The notes: generated by a model from the letters alone, not told the origin. Shown: positions 43,773 through 53,687, numbered from the stretch's first letter. The stretch is 64,000 bases of DNA from Sulfitobacter sp. SK011 (GCF_003352065.1 NZ_CP025803.1:2335574-2399573); one strand, 5' to 3'. Made by a program: numbers and translations.

Positions 43773-44331
43773 GGGGCCAACTTAGGACAAAGGCTGGGAT
43801 ACGCAAGCGCCGGGGCGTTTGATTTTGACATGACAGCCCCATTGCTCGGCAGGGTGCGACCTGGTGGTGTCAGCGGCAACAACGTCGATCAAGCCATCCT
43901 TACGCGGGCCAATTCTGAACGGCCCTTACAGATGGTCTCACAGTCGGTACCAACCCGGTTTTGCGGGGCCGCAAACTTGGTCAAGATAGCGCCGTACCTG
44001 CCCCGCTCACCTTGGTGAATGCCTCATCACTCGGGTCTTCCGGATCACGAAAAAAGGACATTGCCGCGTCACAAACAGACATATCGAAAACAGCCTCGAC
44101 CCTTGCTTAATCCGATGCGAGATCGTCGTTTAAGGTCGGTTTCGCACCCGTGATGTCGTTTGCCACCCAAACTGACCTGATGAAAAGTTTACCCTGACAC
44201 CACTTTGGACACGACGATCCACCAAGAGTTCTGTGCGCATCGGGGTGTTTATTTTTTGTGCAAAAATGTGCTAAGATAACAACATCTGGTTGCAAAGAAC
44301 GACCGGACCACAAAACAGGGACTTAAATAAA
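43773..44331. other. 559-bp intergenic region with possible gene relic
   Basis: No intact gene is supported. On the minus strand about 44210-43990 reads VWVANDITGAKPTLNDDLAS, a stop, and then FDMSVCDAAMSFFRDPEDPS in the same frame, and the next frame continues with KFAAPQNRVGTDCETICKG. This looks like worn coding sequence, but I cannot name a family. The plus strand should contain the promoter of the BCCT gene close to 44250-44310. Confidence 0.35.
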
Positions 44332-46179
44332 ATGTCAGTTAAACCTCCATTCACGGAGCTCGACATCAATACACAAGATGGCGGCTTCTATCATGGCTAC
44401 AGCCTTCCGATCGCGCTCATATCCAAGATCAGCATGGTTTTGCTGGTGCTTTGGGCGCTGGTCTTCCCGCTGAATGCGGGTGAAATGCTTTCCGCAGTGA
44501 ACACATCGCTGCTTTTGAGCTTTAATACCTTCTATATTCTCGCGGTCGGCATGTTTGCCTTTTTTCTATTTGTTGTCGCGATCATCCCCTCCACCGGCCG
44601 ACGTGTGCTGGGTACACCGGGCCAAAAGCCCGAGTTCAGCAACTTTTCATGGTTCTCGATGATGTTTGGTGCAGGTTTGGGTGTCGGTCTGATGACATTC
44701 GCCACCGCCGAACCCCTCGGCCTTTGGGGATCGAACCCCGTTCTGTTGTCCTCTGACCTGGCCCCCAACAGTGAGGACGCGTTGCAATCTGCGTACCGCT
44801 ACACCTTTGCGCACTACGGCTTTCATGCCTGGGCGATCTATGTGGTGACGGGCCTTAGCCTTGCCTATTACGCCTATACACGCGGCATGCCGCTGACGAT
44901 TCGGTCGGCACTGACGCCTCTGATTGGCAGATTTGCCAATGGGATTTTCGGTCACGTGATCGACGTGTTGGGTGTTGTTGCCACAATCCTTGGTGTTTCT
45001 GTGACCATCGGTTTCGGTGTCAGCCAACTGGTTGACGGCGTTTATGCGATCACTGGCGCAGGCTGGTTGATGGACACAACGGGTGACGCACCAACCGCCA
45101 CCAAAACAGGTCTGATTGTGGCGCTTGCCTGTATCATGGCGCTGTCGATCCTGTCTGCGGTATCGGGTGTTGGACGCGGCGTTAAGTGGTTGTCGAACAT
45201 CAACCTGGTGCTGTCGCTGATCCTGCTTTTGACGTTTGTGATCTTTGGCTCATTCCTCTTTGCCATGACCACCTATGCATCGGCGCTGGTGGACTACATA
45301 CTCAACTTTGTCTCGATCAGCTTCTCTGCCTATAGCCCGGTTGATGCAGGCGCATTTGCCGCCAACGCCCCCGCCGCCGTTCAGGCACTTGGGGCCGAAG
45401 ACATCGCTTCGGTCTATTCCGGGGCGACAAACCCATGGGGCAGCTTTGCAGGCTTTACCGAAGGCTTGCCGGAAGCCGCAAAATCCTTGCCAGAGGCTGA
45501 CATTGCCGCTGCCTATGCCGCCGGTACAGAAGGCCGTCTGTTCGGGTGGCAAGCGGGCTGGACCACGTTCTATTGGGCATGGTGGATCGCGTTCTCGCCT
45601 TTTGTGGGCTTGTTCCTTGCGCGCATCTCCAAAGGCCGTTCGGTACGTGAATTCGTGCTCGGCGCGGTCATTGCACCGGCGCTGGTGTGTTTCGCATGGA
45701 TGACCATCCTGGGCGGCACAGCAATTGATCTGTCCTTGAACAGCGAAGAAGCCAAGGCCGCCATCGTTGGCGCATCTAATTCGGCGAAGCTCTTTGTAAC
45801 GCTGGAACAGATGATCTCGGGCGGTTTGCTTCAGGCGCTGATCGTGATGTGTGTGGTGCTGATCATGACGTTCCTTGTGACTTCCGCTGACTCCGGCATC
45901 CTGGTGATGAACACCATCATGTCCGGCGGTGCCGAGGAAACAGGTGTCAAACACCGCATCATCTGGGGTGTGATCCTGACGCTGGTGATCGGGACATTGT
46001 TGCTGGCGGGCGGTGGTGGTCTTTCGGCCCTGCAGAACGCCATGATCATCGGTGCCCTGCCCTTTACCATCGTGATGGTGGGCATGGTCATCTCACTGAT
46101 CAAGGCGATGTATAACGACGGTCGTCGCGACCGTGCGGGCCAGCCCGAAGGCTCAGCAAGCGCACAACCTGCTGAGTAA
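44332..46179 (+). CDS. BCCT-family betaine/DMSP-type transporter
   Basis: A 615-residue membrane protein with about twelve transmembrane segments. Family marks are FGAGLGVGLMTFATAEPLGLW (the glycine-rich segment of TM3 that binds substrate and sodium in BetP-type carriers, here GAGLGVG) and FYWAWWIAFSPFVGLFLARI with its tryptophan box. It imports trimethylammonium or dimethylsulfonium compounds with sodium or protons. A link to DMSP is suggested by dmdA 6 kb further on. Residues around 370-410 form an unusual Ala-rich hydrophilic insert (ANAPAAVQALGAEDIASVYS). The ATG at 44332 follows ACAGGGA; a terminator follows the gene. Confidence 0.9.
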   Translation: MSVKPPFTELDINTQDGGFYHGYSLPIALISKISMVLLVLWALVFPLNAGEMLSAVNTSLLLSFNTFYILAVGMFAFFLFVVAIIPSTGRRVLGTPGQKPEFSNFSWFSMMFGAGLGVGLMTFATAEPLGLWGSNPVLLSSDLAPNSEDALQSAYRYTFAHYGFHAWAIYVVTGLSLAYYAYTRGMPLTIRSALTPLIGRFANGIFGHVIDVLGVVATILGVSVTIGFGVSQLVDGVYAITGAGWLMDTTGDAPTATKTGLIVALACIMALSILSAVSGVGRGVKWLSNINLVLSLILLLTFVIFGSFLFAMTTYASALVDYILNFVSISFSAYSPVDAGAFAANAPAAVQALGAEDIASVYSGATNPWGSFAGFTEGLPEAAKSLPEADIAAAYAAGTEGRLFGWQAGWTTFYWAWWIAFSPFVGLFLARISKGRSVREFVLGAVIAPALVCFAWMTILGGTAIDLSLNSEEAKAAIVGASNSAKLFVTLEQMISGGLLQALIVMCVVLIMTFLVTSADSGILVMNTIMSGGAEETGVKHRIIWGVILTLVIGTLLLAGGGGLSALQNAMIIGALPFTIVMVGMVISLIKAMYNDGRRDRAGQPEGSASAQPAE

Positions 46180-46201
46180 GCGTTGATCCCAAGAAAAGAA
46201 T

Positions 46202-46232
46202 GCGGCGTCCGGGCAAACGGGTGCCGCTTTTT
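46202..46232 (+). terminator. Rho-independent terminator of the BCCT gene
   Basis: GCGGC and GCCGC, extended by GTCCG/CGGGT, form a stem with a short loop followed by TTTTTAT, 23 bp behind the stop codon. Confidence 0.75.
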
Positions 46233-46295
46233 ATGTGAGGGGCGAAGGTCCTAAACAGTGCGACCCAATACCAGCCTGACATTGAAAGGTCGCCG

Positions 46296-47957
46296 TTACT
46301 CAGCCGCCTGCGCGCAGAAACAGGACGCGCCCACCGTGCGATCCGCACGGCTTTCCGCGAGCGCCAGACGCTGTGCAATCAGCCGGGCTTCCAGTGTGTC
46401 CGCGCCGCCCTTGGCCGACAGGCAGTCGTTCAGCCCGCGCAGGCTCCATACGTTGTCGGGGTGGGTTTGCGCACGGCTTAAGGTGCCGCCCAAACCCAGA
46501 TCTTCGCGGTACACCGCTTCGGCCTCATCAACCCGCCCCTGTTCAAGCAGCAACGCTCCCAAAGCGTGGCGGGTGGGCTGCATCCAGCCCCACGGCTCGT
46601 CATAGGGCAGCGCATCCTCAAGCGCCACGGCATCGCGCAGACGGGCGAACGCCACGTCATAGTTTTGCTTCCGATACTCGATTTCGCCATCCAGCATCGC
46701 CTCAGCCACCGCAAGCTGATCAAGACACAGCACATTGTGCATGCGCCGCGCCTCTGGCATGCGGTCGCGGGCAGCCATAAAAAGTTGCTTTTCTGCCTCG
46801 GCCTCATCCACATTGCCGCCCGCGGCATGCGCCACGCCTTTTGCATAATGCAGCGTCGCGGTGAGGTTGGCATAAAGCTTTCCGTCCTCGGGCAACGGCT
46901 CATCAATGATCTGTTTCCATCGGCCAAACCGGATCAGCACATGAACCCAGATCGCCATATAGCTTTCAAAAAAGTCTGCGAACGGGGGTGACGGAACCCG
47001 CAGCAACTCTTCCGGCGTTATCTCAACAAGTTCCCGTGCGGCCTTCCAGGCGGGTTCGAATTGACCAAGGAACATCGCCCCGTAAACTGCAAAATGGTAG
47101 TTGTGGATGCGATACCCGGTATAAAGCGTATAGACACCCCGGCGCTCCAACGCCTTCCTGTCGACCTTTGTCGCCTGCCAATTCCAGTAAAAAACATCGC
47201 GGTAGTGTCCGCACTGAATGTCGATATGCGATGCCATGTGAATAAGGTGCCCGGCGTCCGGTACCAAGACCCGCAGGGCATCACCAGCCTTGAGCGCTTT
47301 TTCCGGAAACGGCGACATTTCCATCAGATGCACATAAAGATGCAGAATGCCTGGATGGACCATCGCCTCTGGCATGTCGTTCAGCGCCTTTTCCAAGACC
47401 GCCTGCGCCTCGAGGGTGCCTGCATTTTCCGCAGGGGTGCCAGTGGTTTGATCCCACATGTTCCAAGGCGTCCGGTTAATGATCGCTTCGACAAATATCG
47501 CCCTGAGATCAAGGTCTTCGGGATATGCCTCGTGAACGCCCCGCATCGCCGCTGCAAAATCGTCGTTCCAGCCGCGCATGACCTCTATCTTCTCAGGCTC
47601 CCGTTTTGGAAAGCGGGCTGGCAATGCCTCAATCAGCGCGCGTTCCGATGCGCTGACTGTATCGACCAAAGCCAAGGCGGCCTGCGTGGCGTCATAGGCG
47701 GCTGCCAGCGACTCCCGGCGCATCGCCGTATCGCGCCGTTCCCACGGCATGTTGTAATTTGGACCAATGGCATAGGCGACACCCCAATGCGCCATGGCAC
47801 AGCCGGGATCGGCGCTGATTGCATTCTGAAAACAGGTGACCGCTTCGTCGTGAAAGTACGCGTAGCACCACACCAGCCCCCGATTGAACCAAAGCTGCGC
47901 TTCGGGCGAATGTGTTGTCACCTTTCGCGCATAAACGTCGACATCATAGTATTCCAT
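46296..47957 (-). CDS. Tetratricopeptide-repeat protein
   Basis: A 553-residue cytoplasmic protein without signal peptide. A TPR pair is seen near the start (PEAQLWFNRGLVWCYAYFHD, EAVTCFQNAISADPGCAMAH) and further repeats at about 370-500 (ALGALLLEQGRVDEAEAVYR). The middle part with GDALRVLVPDAGHLIHMASH and IDIQCGHY is typical for a conserved bacterial TPR family of this length; conserved His residues there suggest metal binding, but function is not known. It is convergent with the BCCT gene. Confidence 0.78.
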   Translation of the reverse strand: MEYYDVDVYARKVTTHSPEAQLWFNRGLVWCYAYFHDEAVTCFQNAISADPGCAMAHWGVAYAIGPNYNMPWERRDTAMRRESLAAAYDATQAALALVDTVSASERALIEALPARFPKREPEKIEVMRGWNDDFAAAMRGVHEAYPEDLDLRAIFVEAIINRTPWNMWDQTTGTPAENAGTLEAQAVLEKALNDMPEAMVHPGILHLYVHLMEMSPFPEKALKAGDALRVLVPDAGHLIHMASHIDIQCGHYRDVFYWNWQATKVDRKALERRGVYTLYTGYRIHNYHFAVYGAMFLGQFEPAWKAARELVEITPEELLRVPSPPFADFFESYMAIWVHVLIRFGRWKQIIDEPLPEDGKLYANLTATLHYAKGVAHAAGGNVDEAEAEKQLFMAARDRMPEARRMHNVLCLDQLAVAEAMLDGEIEYRKQNYDVAFARLRDAVALEDALPYDEPWGWMQPTRHALGALLLEQGRVDEAEAVYREDLGLGGTLSRAQTHPDNVWSLRGLNDCLSAKGGADTLEARLIAQRLALAESRADRTVGASCFCAQAAE

Positions 47958-48108
47958 TGGATTTCCCTCCGCCCTTGGCGACCACGGTAGCCCAAGTCGC
48001 GCAAATTGTCATGACGCGGAAATGGATGTTCGCTCGCAGGTCTGGATTGGTCGTCTGCGGTTCTCTCAGGCAATCACCGCGATCGCCATTCGATCCAACA
48101 CGGCTTCT
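47958..48108. other. Short intergenic region
   Basis: The 151 bp between the TPR gene and the SLC13 gene hold the TPR promoter region. I see no further gene or strong structure. Confidence 0.3.
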
Positions 48109-49899
48109 CTATTGGACACCCTGAAGTGGCCAGATGAAGGGAATGAGGGTCGACGCCAAAAGCCCCACGCTCAGGCTCAGCGGGATGCCGACCCGCATGA
48201 AATCGGTAAAGCGATAGCCGCCCGGACCATAGATCATCGTGTTGGTCTGATAGCCAATGGGTGTCGCGAAACTGGCAGACGCCGCAACCATCACCGCAAC
48301 AATCAACGGTCGCGCATCTAGTCCAAGTGCTTCAGCAAGACTGATCGCCAACGGGGTGATGACCACGGCGACCGAGTTGTTGGAAACCATCTCGGTCAGG
48401 ATCGAGGTCAGCAGATAAAGCGACCAGATGATCAGAAACGGTGGCATCGACTGCAAGTATGGCACCGCTGCATTGACCACCAGCCCCACGGCACCAGAGG
48501 ATTCGAGCCCAACCCCAACGGCGAGCATCGAAAAGATCAGCACCAGCAGACGGCCATCGACAAATGAGAAAGCCTCGTCAGCGTCGATGCACCGGGTAAG
48601 AAATACGAAGGCGACCGCTATCACCGCCAGAAACAGGATCGGTGCGACCGCAAAAGCCGCCAACGCAACAATGCCAATCAATGCGGCGGTGGCCAGTGGC
48701 GCATGGCTGCGCCGATAGGCACGCACCAGTGGTTGGTTGATGTTCACCAGACCGGCATCATCCGCGAGGCGGTTAATGTCCTCCGGTGCCCCCTCAAGAA
48801 GCACCGTATCCCCGACCTGCAGAACGAATTGATCAAGCTGGCCGCTGATGTTCCTGTTCCGCCGGTGCACCGCCAGCGGGTACACACCATATCTGCGGCG
48901 CAACTGCGATTGGCCAAGTGACCTGCCCACCAGCGTGGCCCCCGGCGTGATCAGCACCTCGACGGTTGTGCTCCTGCGCGAACTCAGCGTGTCGACCAGT
49001 CGCACCTTGGGATCCGCCTGCAGCCCCAGCAATTCTGCCATAGGGGTGCGCAACACCACGCGGTCGCCCGCATGGATCGTGACCCCCTTCAGATCGCGCC
49101 GCAACGAGACATCGCCACGCAGCACGTCAACCAGCCTCACACCTTCGCGCTGAAACGCCTCCACCTCGGTGACATTTGCGCCGATCAGCGTGCTGTCATC
49201 GGGGATTGCGACCTCGGTAAAGAACTTCTTCTTCTCGTGGTCAGACAAGAGTGTCGCCATGCTTTCGCGGTCGGGCAACAGCCGTGGTGCGACGAACCGA
49301 AGATAGATCATGCCCCAACCAACAAGAAACACCGCCAGCGGTGTCACTTCGAATATCGAGAATGGTTGCAGACCGTGCGCGCGCGCCACGCCGTCAACCA
49401 ACAGGTTGGTCGAGGTGCCTATCAGCGTCAGAGTACCCCCAAGGATGGAGGCGTAAGACAGCGGGATTAACAGCTTGCTGGCGGAAACCTTGAGCTTGCG
49501 GGCAAGCTGCACAAAGACCGGGATCAGCACCAGCACGACAGGCGTGTTGTTCATGAACGCCGACGCCACCACAGCAAAAGCCAGCAGCATGGCAATGGCA
49601 ATTCCCGGACTGGTGCTGGCGCGCGCCTCGACCAGCCGGGTAAACAATTCCAGCGTCCCGGTGCGCACCAGCCCTCCGGCAATGATGAACATCGCCCCGA
49701 TGGTCCAGGGCGCAGGGTTTGAAAGTGCGGTCAGCGCGTCTTCATAAGCAAGCACGTCGAAAATCAACATCGCGGCCACGCCTGCAATCGCCACAACCTC
49801 TGTAGGAAAGCGTTCTGAAACAAAGAGCGCGAACATGAGACATAGGATGGCAAGTGCCACCACAGCATCGGAGAGGCCGAAAGAAGACAGATCAATCAT
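48109..49899 (-). CDS. SLC13-family anion transporter with two RCK_C (TrkA-C) domains
   Basis: A 596-residue membrane protein. Transport halves at about 1-190 and 400-596 have the twin signatures FMNNTPVVLVLIPVFVQLAR with GTLTLIGTSTNLLVDGVA, and MVSNNSVAVVITPLAISLAE with ASFATPIGYQTNTMIYGPGG. Between them are two TrkA-C domains (DDSTLIGANVTEVEAFQREG; PGATLVGRSLGQSQLRRRYG), a common arrangement in DASS-related transporters. Substrate (sulfate, dicarboxylate, other) is not predictable; C4-dicarboxylates or sulfonates fit a marine roseobacter. Confidence 0.88.
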   Translation of the reverse strand: MIDLSSFGLSDAVVALAILCLMFALFVSERFPTEVVAIAGVAAMLIFDVLAYEDALTALSNPAPWTIGAMFIIAGGLVRTGTLELFTRLVEARASTSPGIAIAMLLAFAVVASAFMNNTPVVLVLIPVFVQLARKLKVSASKLLIPLSYASILGGTLTLIGTSTNLLVDGVARAHGLQPFSIFEVTPLAVFLVGWGMIYLRFVAPRLLPDRESMATLLSDHEKKKFFTEVAIPDDSTLIGANVTEVEAFQREGVRLVDVLRGDVSLRRDLKGVTIHAGDRVVLRTPMAELLGLQADPKVRLVDTLSSRRSTTVEVLITPGATLVGRSLGQSQLRRRYGVYPLAVHRRNRNISGQLDQFVLQVGDTVLLEGAPEDINRLADDAGLVNINQPLVRAYRRSHAPLATAALIGIVALAAFAVAPILFLAVIAVAFVFLTRCIDADEAFSFVDGRLLVLIFSMLAVGVGLESSGAVGLVVNAAVPYLQSMPPFLIIWSLYLLTSILTEMVSNNSVAVVITPLAISLAEALGLDARPLIVAVMVAASASFATPIGYQTNTMIYGPGGYRFTDFMRVGIPLSLSVGLLASTLIPFIWPLQGVQ

Positions 49900-50070
49900 T
49901 GCTACAGCCCCAAAATTTTCTATCGAATGGCCGATCCATGAGTGTCATCTGATCGCCGCACCACACCGAATAGCTGCACTGCACAGACGATATTTCAAGG
50001 CTGGTGCCCCAAAATATCGAGCTGATGATTTGGGTCATCCCTTGGCAAGCATCTCTCGCAAATCAGGCAT

Positions 50071-50490
50071 TCAGCCCAAGGCTTTTGCAATCGCCTCTGC
50101 ATGCCCCTTGATGGTATCCATATCACCCATCGTGCCGGCGGGTCGCATCCGTTGCCCATCGTGCCGGGGCAGGATGTGAAAATGCAGGTGAAACACCTCT
50201 TGGCCGCCTGCGGCCTCGTTGAACTGCTGCAAGGTGATCCCGTCCGCACCGAACGCGATCATACATGCATTGGCGACCTTGTTCACCGTCGCCATACAGG
50301 CCGCCAATTGTGCCGGAGTCGCATCCAAGATATTGCGGCAAGGTGTTTTGGGGATCACCAGACAATGGCCATCGCTGCGCGGCATGATGTCCATGAAGCA
50401 ATAGGTATCGTCATCCTCATAGACCTTGAAACTGGGGATTTCCCCCCGCAAAATCTTGGCAAAGATGTTGTCATTGTCATAGGTGCTCAT
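50071..50490 (-). CDS. HIT-family nucleotide hydrolase
   Basis: A 139-residue HIT protein. The histidine triad is VFHLHFHILPRH; the N-terminal IFAKILRGEIPSFKVYEDDD is typical of the Hint branch, which cleaves adenosine phosphoramidates and related nucleotides. ATG 50490 is preferred over the four-codon extension to 50502. It ends the dmdA operon block, 47 bp behind the preceding gene; no functional link to DMSP is known. Confidence 0.9.
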   Translation of the reverse strand: MSTYDNDNIFAKILRGEIPSFKVYEDDDTYCFMDIMPRSDGHCLVIPKTPCRNILDATPAQLAACMATVNKVANACMIAFGADGITLQQFNEAAGGQEVFHLHFHILPRHDGQRMRPAGTMGDMDTIKGHAEAIAKALG

Positions 50491-50537
50491 GGGGGCCTCC
50501 ACTGTTGTGTCGCGGTCGTCTTACGAGGTTCAAGGCA

Positions 50538-51026
50538 TCATGGCAATTTGCGACACGCGGCGCGCAGCAATGCGGTTGAATAGAACCGGTGCACCGGGAT
50601 CAATAGTTTTACGCCAAAGCCCAGCTTGCCCGATTTGGACGGCACTACAGCCGACCCAAAAAGCAGCCGGGTGCCCCCATCCGCGCGCGGCTCAACAGCC
50701 AGATAAGACCGCGTGCCCCCCCTGAGGTCGCAGAGCAGAATTTGATCAGGTGTACGTGATTCTACCGTCCAGGCGGCAAACCGATCCGCGCCACCCGATG
50801 CCAACGCTGCAACGTCGCGGTCATGGATCCGGCGGCGCAGCGCCAGGGTCAGGACCGCCCGTTCAAGACCAAAGAGCCATGTGGTGTAGAACGCCGAAAT
50901 GAATGCATCCAACGTCACATCATCGCGCAGCCTTGTCTCAAAACAATCGGTGTAATGCCCCGCCTGCCCCACATAGCGCTGCAACAGCGCGCCCGGCGGC
51001 ACAGCACAGGGCGCTACATCAGGCAT
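50538..51026 (-). CDS. Conserved hypothetical protein coupled to acuI
   Basis: A 162-residue protein without membrane segments or a family I can name with confidence. It contains FISAFYTTWLFGLERAVLTL, FAAWTVESRTPDQILLCDL and TRLLFGSAVV, a pattern of alternating beta-strands that would fit an SRPBCC/DUF2867-type fold. Its start overlaps the end of acuI by eight bases, so expression is coupled. An enzyme side function in acrylyl-CoA or DMSP metabolism cannot be inferred from sequence. Confidence 0.65.
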   Translation of the reverse strand: MPDVAPCAVPPGALLQRYVGQAGHYTDCFETRLRDDVTLDAFISAFYTTWLFGLERAVLTLALRRRIHDRDVAALASGGADRFAAWTVESRTPDQILLCDLRGGTRSYLAVEPRADGGTRLLFGSAVVPSKSGKLGFGVKLLIPVHRFYSTALLRAACRKLP

Positions 51027-52002
51027 TTACATCGACAACCACGCGGCCTTTGACCTGGCCTTTCAGGATGTCAGCCCCCAGTTTCGGCAAGTCGCTCAAT
51101 GTTGCGGGCTGTACCATCGCCTCAAGCTTGTCCATCGGCAGATCCTTGGCAATTCTGGCCCAGGCGCGGACCCGGTTGTCATAGGGCTGCAAAACACTGT
51201 CGATGCCAAGCAAGTTCACACCGCGCAGCAGGAACGGGATCACTGTGGCAGGCAACCCTGCACCGCCAGCCAAACCAACAGCGGCAACAGAGGCACCATA
51301 TTGCATCTGCCCCAAAACCCGCGCCAGCATGGCACCGCCCACGGCATCAACACAGCCCCCCCATGTTTCCCCCTCAAGCGGGCGCTTCACGGTTTCAGCC
51401 AGGTCCTCGCGTGCCACAATCTGGGTGGCCCCCAGCGATGTCAGATAATCGGCTGTCTCGGGCCGCCCGGTCACCCCTGCCACCTCGTGGCCCAGATTGG
51501 CCAAAATCGCGGTGGCAACAGACCCCACACCGCCTGCAGCACCACAGACCAGCACCGGACCGCTTTTGATCCCGTGATCCTCAAGCGCCATCACCGCCAG
51601 CATTGCGGTGAAACCTGCCGTGCCAACAGCCATCGCCTGACGGGTATCAAGCCCGTCTGGCAGGGGCACCAACCAATCGGCCTTGACCCGCGCCTTTTGG
51701 CTGTATCCACCCCAATGGGCCTCACCAACGCGCCACCCGGTCAGCACAACCTTGTCACCGGGGTTATAGCGATCATCCTCAGATGCCTCGACAGTGCCCG
51801 CAAAATCAATGCCCGGCACATGCGGATAATTGCGCACCAGACCGCCCCCCGGCCCAATGCACAGCCCATCCTTGTAATTCACAGTCGAATATTCAACCGC
51901 AACGGTCACGTCTCCATGCGGCAATTGATCCAGGCTGATCTCGGTCACGCCCGCATGTGTCTTGCCCTCATCGTCCTTGTTCACCACCAACGCCTTGAAC
52001 AT
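51019..52002 (-). CDS. acuI: Acrylyl-CoA reductase AcuI (MDR family)
   Basis: A 327-residue zinc-free medium-chain reductase of the YhdH/AcuI group. It begins FKALVVNKDDEGKTHAGVTE, then VEYSTVNYKDGLCIGPGGGL, NADPH motif CGAAGGVGSVATAILANLGH and RGVNLLGIDSVLQPYDNRVR, all characteristic of AcuI. It reduces acrylyl-CoA to propionyl-CoA, detoxifying acrylate from DMSP cleavage and demethylation routes. It stands 72 bp behind dmdA, the arrangement known in Ruegeria. Confidence 0.92.
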   Translation of the reverse strand: MFKALVVNKDDEGKTHAGVTEISLDQLPHGDVTVAVEYSTVNYKDGLCIGPGGGLVRNYPHVPGIDFAGTVEASEDDRYNPGDKVVLTGWRVGEAHWGGYSQKARVKADWLVPLPDGLDTRQAMAVGTAGFTAMLAVMALEDHGIKSGPVLVCGAAGGVGSVATAILANLGHEVAGVTGRPETADYLTSLGATQIVAREDLAETVKRPLEGETWGGCVDAVGGAMLARVLGQMQYGASVAAVGLAGGAGLPATVIPFLLRGVNLLGIDSVLQPYDNRVRAWARIAKDLPMDKLEAMVQPATLSDLPKLGADILKGQVKGRVVVDVNA

Positions 52003-52074
52003 GTCATCTCCTTTTTGCGGTTTCGCCCCGCTTCATTGTTCCAAAAATACACAAATCCGACGTCGCAACGCGCG

Positions 52075-53178
52075 TCAGAGCCAGAATTTGTCCCGCACCA
52101 CCGCGTCCCGAACACCGCCGGGCGTATGCACCTCAAGTTTTGTGCCGGCATCCCAATGGGTCATCCGCACCATCCCGATCGCCACATTCACATCAAAATC
52201 CGGTGACCACGCCGCCGAGCTGACCTGACCCACAGGCTTGCCATCTGCCAAAACCGGCCAGGCCCGATCACAACCCGGCACTTTGCCACCTGCGATTTCA
52301 ATCGGCCTGATCTGCTGGTTTGGCCCTTCCTTGGCCACGCGCAACAGCGCATCGCGGCCAATACAGCCAATCGCGGTCTGGGTGTCGCAAAACCGACCCA
52401 AGCCGCATTCGTGCGGGGTGTTGTCGTCCGTCATGTCGTTGCCATAGCTCAGCAATCCGGCCTCGATCCGTTCGATCAGATTGGGACACCCGGCCCGCAC
52501 ATCCAGATCCTTGCCCGCCTCAAACAGCGCATTCCAAAGCGGCATGCCAATATCGCTGCCCTCGACATAGATCTCGAACCCGCCTTGTTTGGAATAGCCG
52601 GACCGCGCCACCACCATCTGGCGGCCCTGAAAGTCAAACATGCCAAACCGAAAGAATTTGATGTCGCGCACCGCGTCGCCAAACACCCGTGCCATCAGGT
52701 CATCGGCTTTGGGACCCTGCACACCCAAGGGGCTGACATCGGGCTCATCGACCAGCACATCCAGCCGATAGCCGTTGGCAATGCCTTTGACCCAGAGCAT
52801 CAGATCGCTGTCTGCAATGGATATCCACCACCGATCCTCAGCGAGCTTTACCGCGACCGGATCATTGAGCATGCCGCCTGTTTCATCGACAATCGGCACA
52901 TAAAAACACCGCCCCGGCAACATGCCACGCAGATCACGAGGGGTCAGCATCTGCATCAGCTTGGCCGCATCCGGACCGCGCAGCTCGACCTGACGTTCAC
53001 AGGCGACATCCCACACCTGAACCGCTTTTTTGAGGTGGTGATAATCAAACTCAACACTCTCGAACACCGTGGGCAACAACATGTGGTTATAGGTTGTATA
53101 GGCTTTGACTCCTGCCGCCTCAACGCCATCGGAGAAAGGTGTCCGGCGCAGGCGGCGGGACGGGGAAATGAGTGCCAT
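52075..53178 (-). CDS. dmdA: DMSP demethylase DmdA
   Basis: A 367-residue GcvT-fold enzyme that transfers a methyl group from dimethylsulfoniopropionate to tetrahydrofolate, giving methylmercaptopropionate and 5-methyl-THF. The N-terminus (MALISPSRRLRRTPFSDGVE, then AAGVKAYTTYNHMLLPTVFE) is that of known DmdA proteins, and LRGMLPGRCFYVPIVDETGG, WWISIADSDLMLW, GVQGPKADDL and CGLGRFCDTQT follow. Length matches. The start shares TAATG with the dinB stop, so dmdA is translationally coupled to an unrelated gene. Its product methyl-THF can be used by MetF and the methyl-THF-binding protein at 1010-3033. Confidence 0.94.
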   Translation of the reverse strand: MALISPSRRLRRTPFSDGVEAAGVKAYTTYNHMLLPTVFESVEFDYHHLKKAVQVWDVACERQVELRGPDAAKLMQMLTPRDLRGMLPGRCFYVPIVDETGGMLNDPVAVKLAEDRWWISIADSDLMLWVKGIANGYRLDVLVDEPDVSPLGVQGPKADDLMARVFGDAVRDIKFFRFGMFDFQGRQMVVARSGYSKQGGFEIYVEGSDIGMPLWNALFEAGKDLDVRAGCPNLIERIEAGLLSYGNDMTDDNTPHECGLGRFCDTQTAIGCIGRDALLRVAKEGPNQQIRPIEIAGGKVPGCDRAWPVLADGKPVGQVSSAAWSPDFDVNVAIGMVRMTHWDAGTKLEVHTPGGVRDAVVRDKFWL

Positions 53179-53687
53179 TACATATCCTCTGGCATAAAAA
53201 CGAGATCAGTGACCGGGGCATCACGCCCGGTTGCTGTCAGCATGGCGTGGACCTGACCGCGGTGGTGGGTCTGGTGGTTGAAAAACTGCATGATGCACAT
53301 CGCAAGGGGCAGCGAAAAATCCTGTTTCATCGCGCCTGAATACCATGACAGATCGCCGTGCAGGTGCACCGCTTTGACCCGCTCTGCCCAGAGCCTGATC
53401 AAACCATCTGTGCGAAAGCGCTCAGCGCTCCAGGTGCCGATGGTCGGAAACATCTTGTGGCCATCAGCAGGTTCGCATTGAGGGGCGGCCGTTGTGGGAT
53501 CAAATCGATTGAGCCACAGCATATCCCCCCACAGCAAATGATTGATCGTGCTCATAATCGACCCAAAGAACGCCCCCCGATCCAACATCAGTTCTTCTTC
53601 AGGCATCAGCTTAAGAATGCTCATCAACTGATTGTTTTGCCAGGTATTATACCGCGCCATTGTACGAATATAGGCCGGCTCGATCAT
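53178..53687 (-). CDS. DinB-family metal-binding protein
   Basis: A 169-residue four-helix DinB/YfiT-type protein starting MIEPAYIRTMARYNTWQNNQ. The expected three-histidine metal site is in STINHLLWGDMLW and FFNHQTHHRGQVHAML. Some family members are thiol transferases using mycothiol or bacillithiol; here the partner thiol is not known. It is overlapped by DUF1326 (ATGA) before and shares a base with dmdA behind. Placement between these genes suggests involvement in thiol or sulfur chemistry, which is speculation. Confidence 0.88.
   Translation of the reverse strand: MIEPAYIRTMARYNTWQNNQLMSILKLMPEEELMLDRGAFFGSIMSTINHLLWGDMLWLNRFDPTTAAPQCEPADGHKMFPTIGTWSAERFRTDGLIRLWAERVKAVHLHGDLSWYSGAMKQDFSLPLAMCIMQFFNHQTHHRGQVHAMLTATGRDAPVTDLVFMPEDM

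Noticed and set aside
44107..44313. Minus-strand open frame upstream of the BCCT gene as an intact gene
   Set aside because: It has no recognisable start region or domain and overlaps the BCCT promoter; it is kept only as part of a possible relic.
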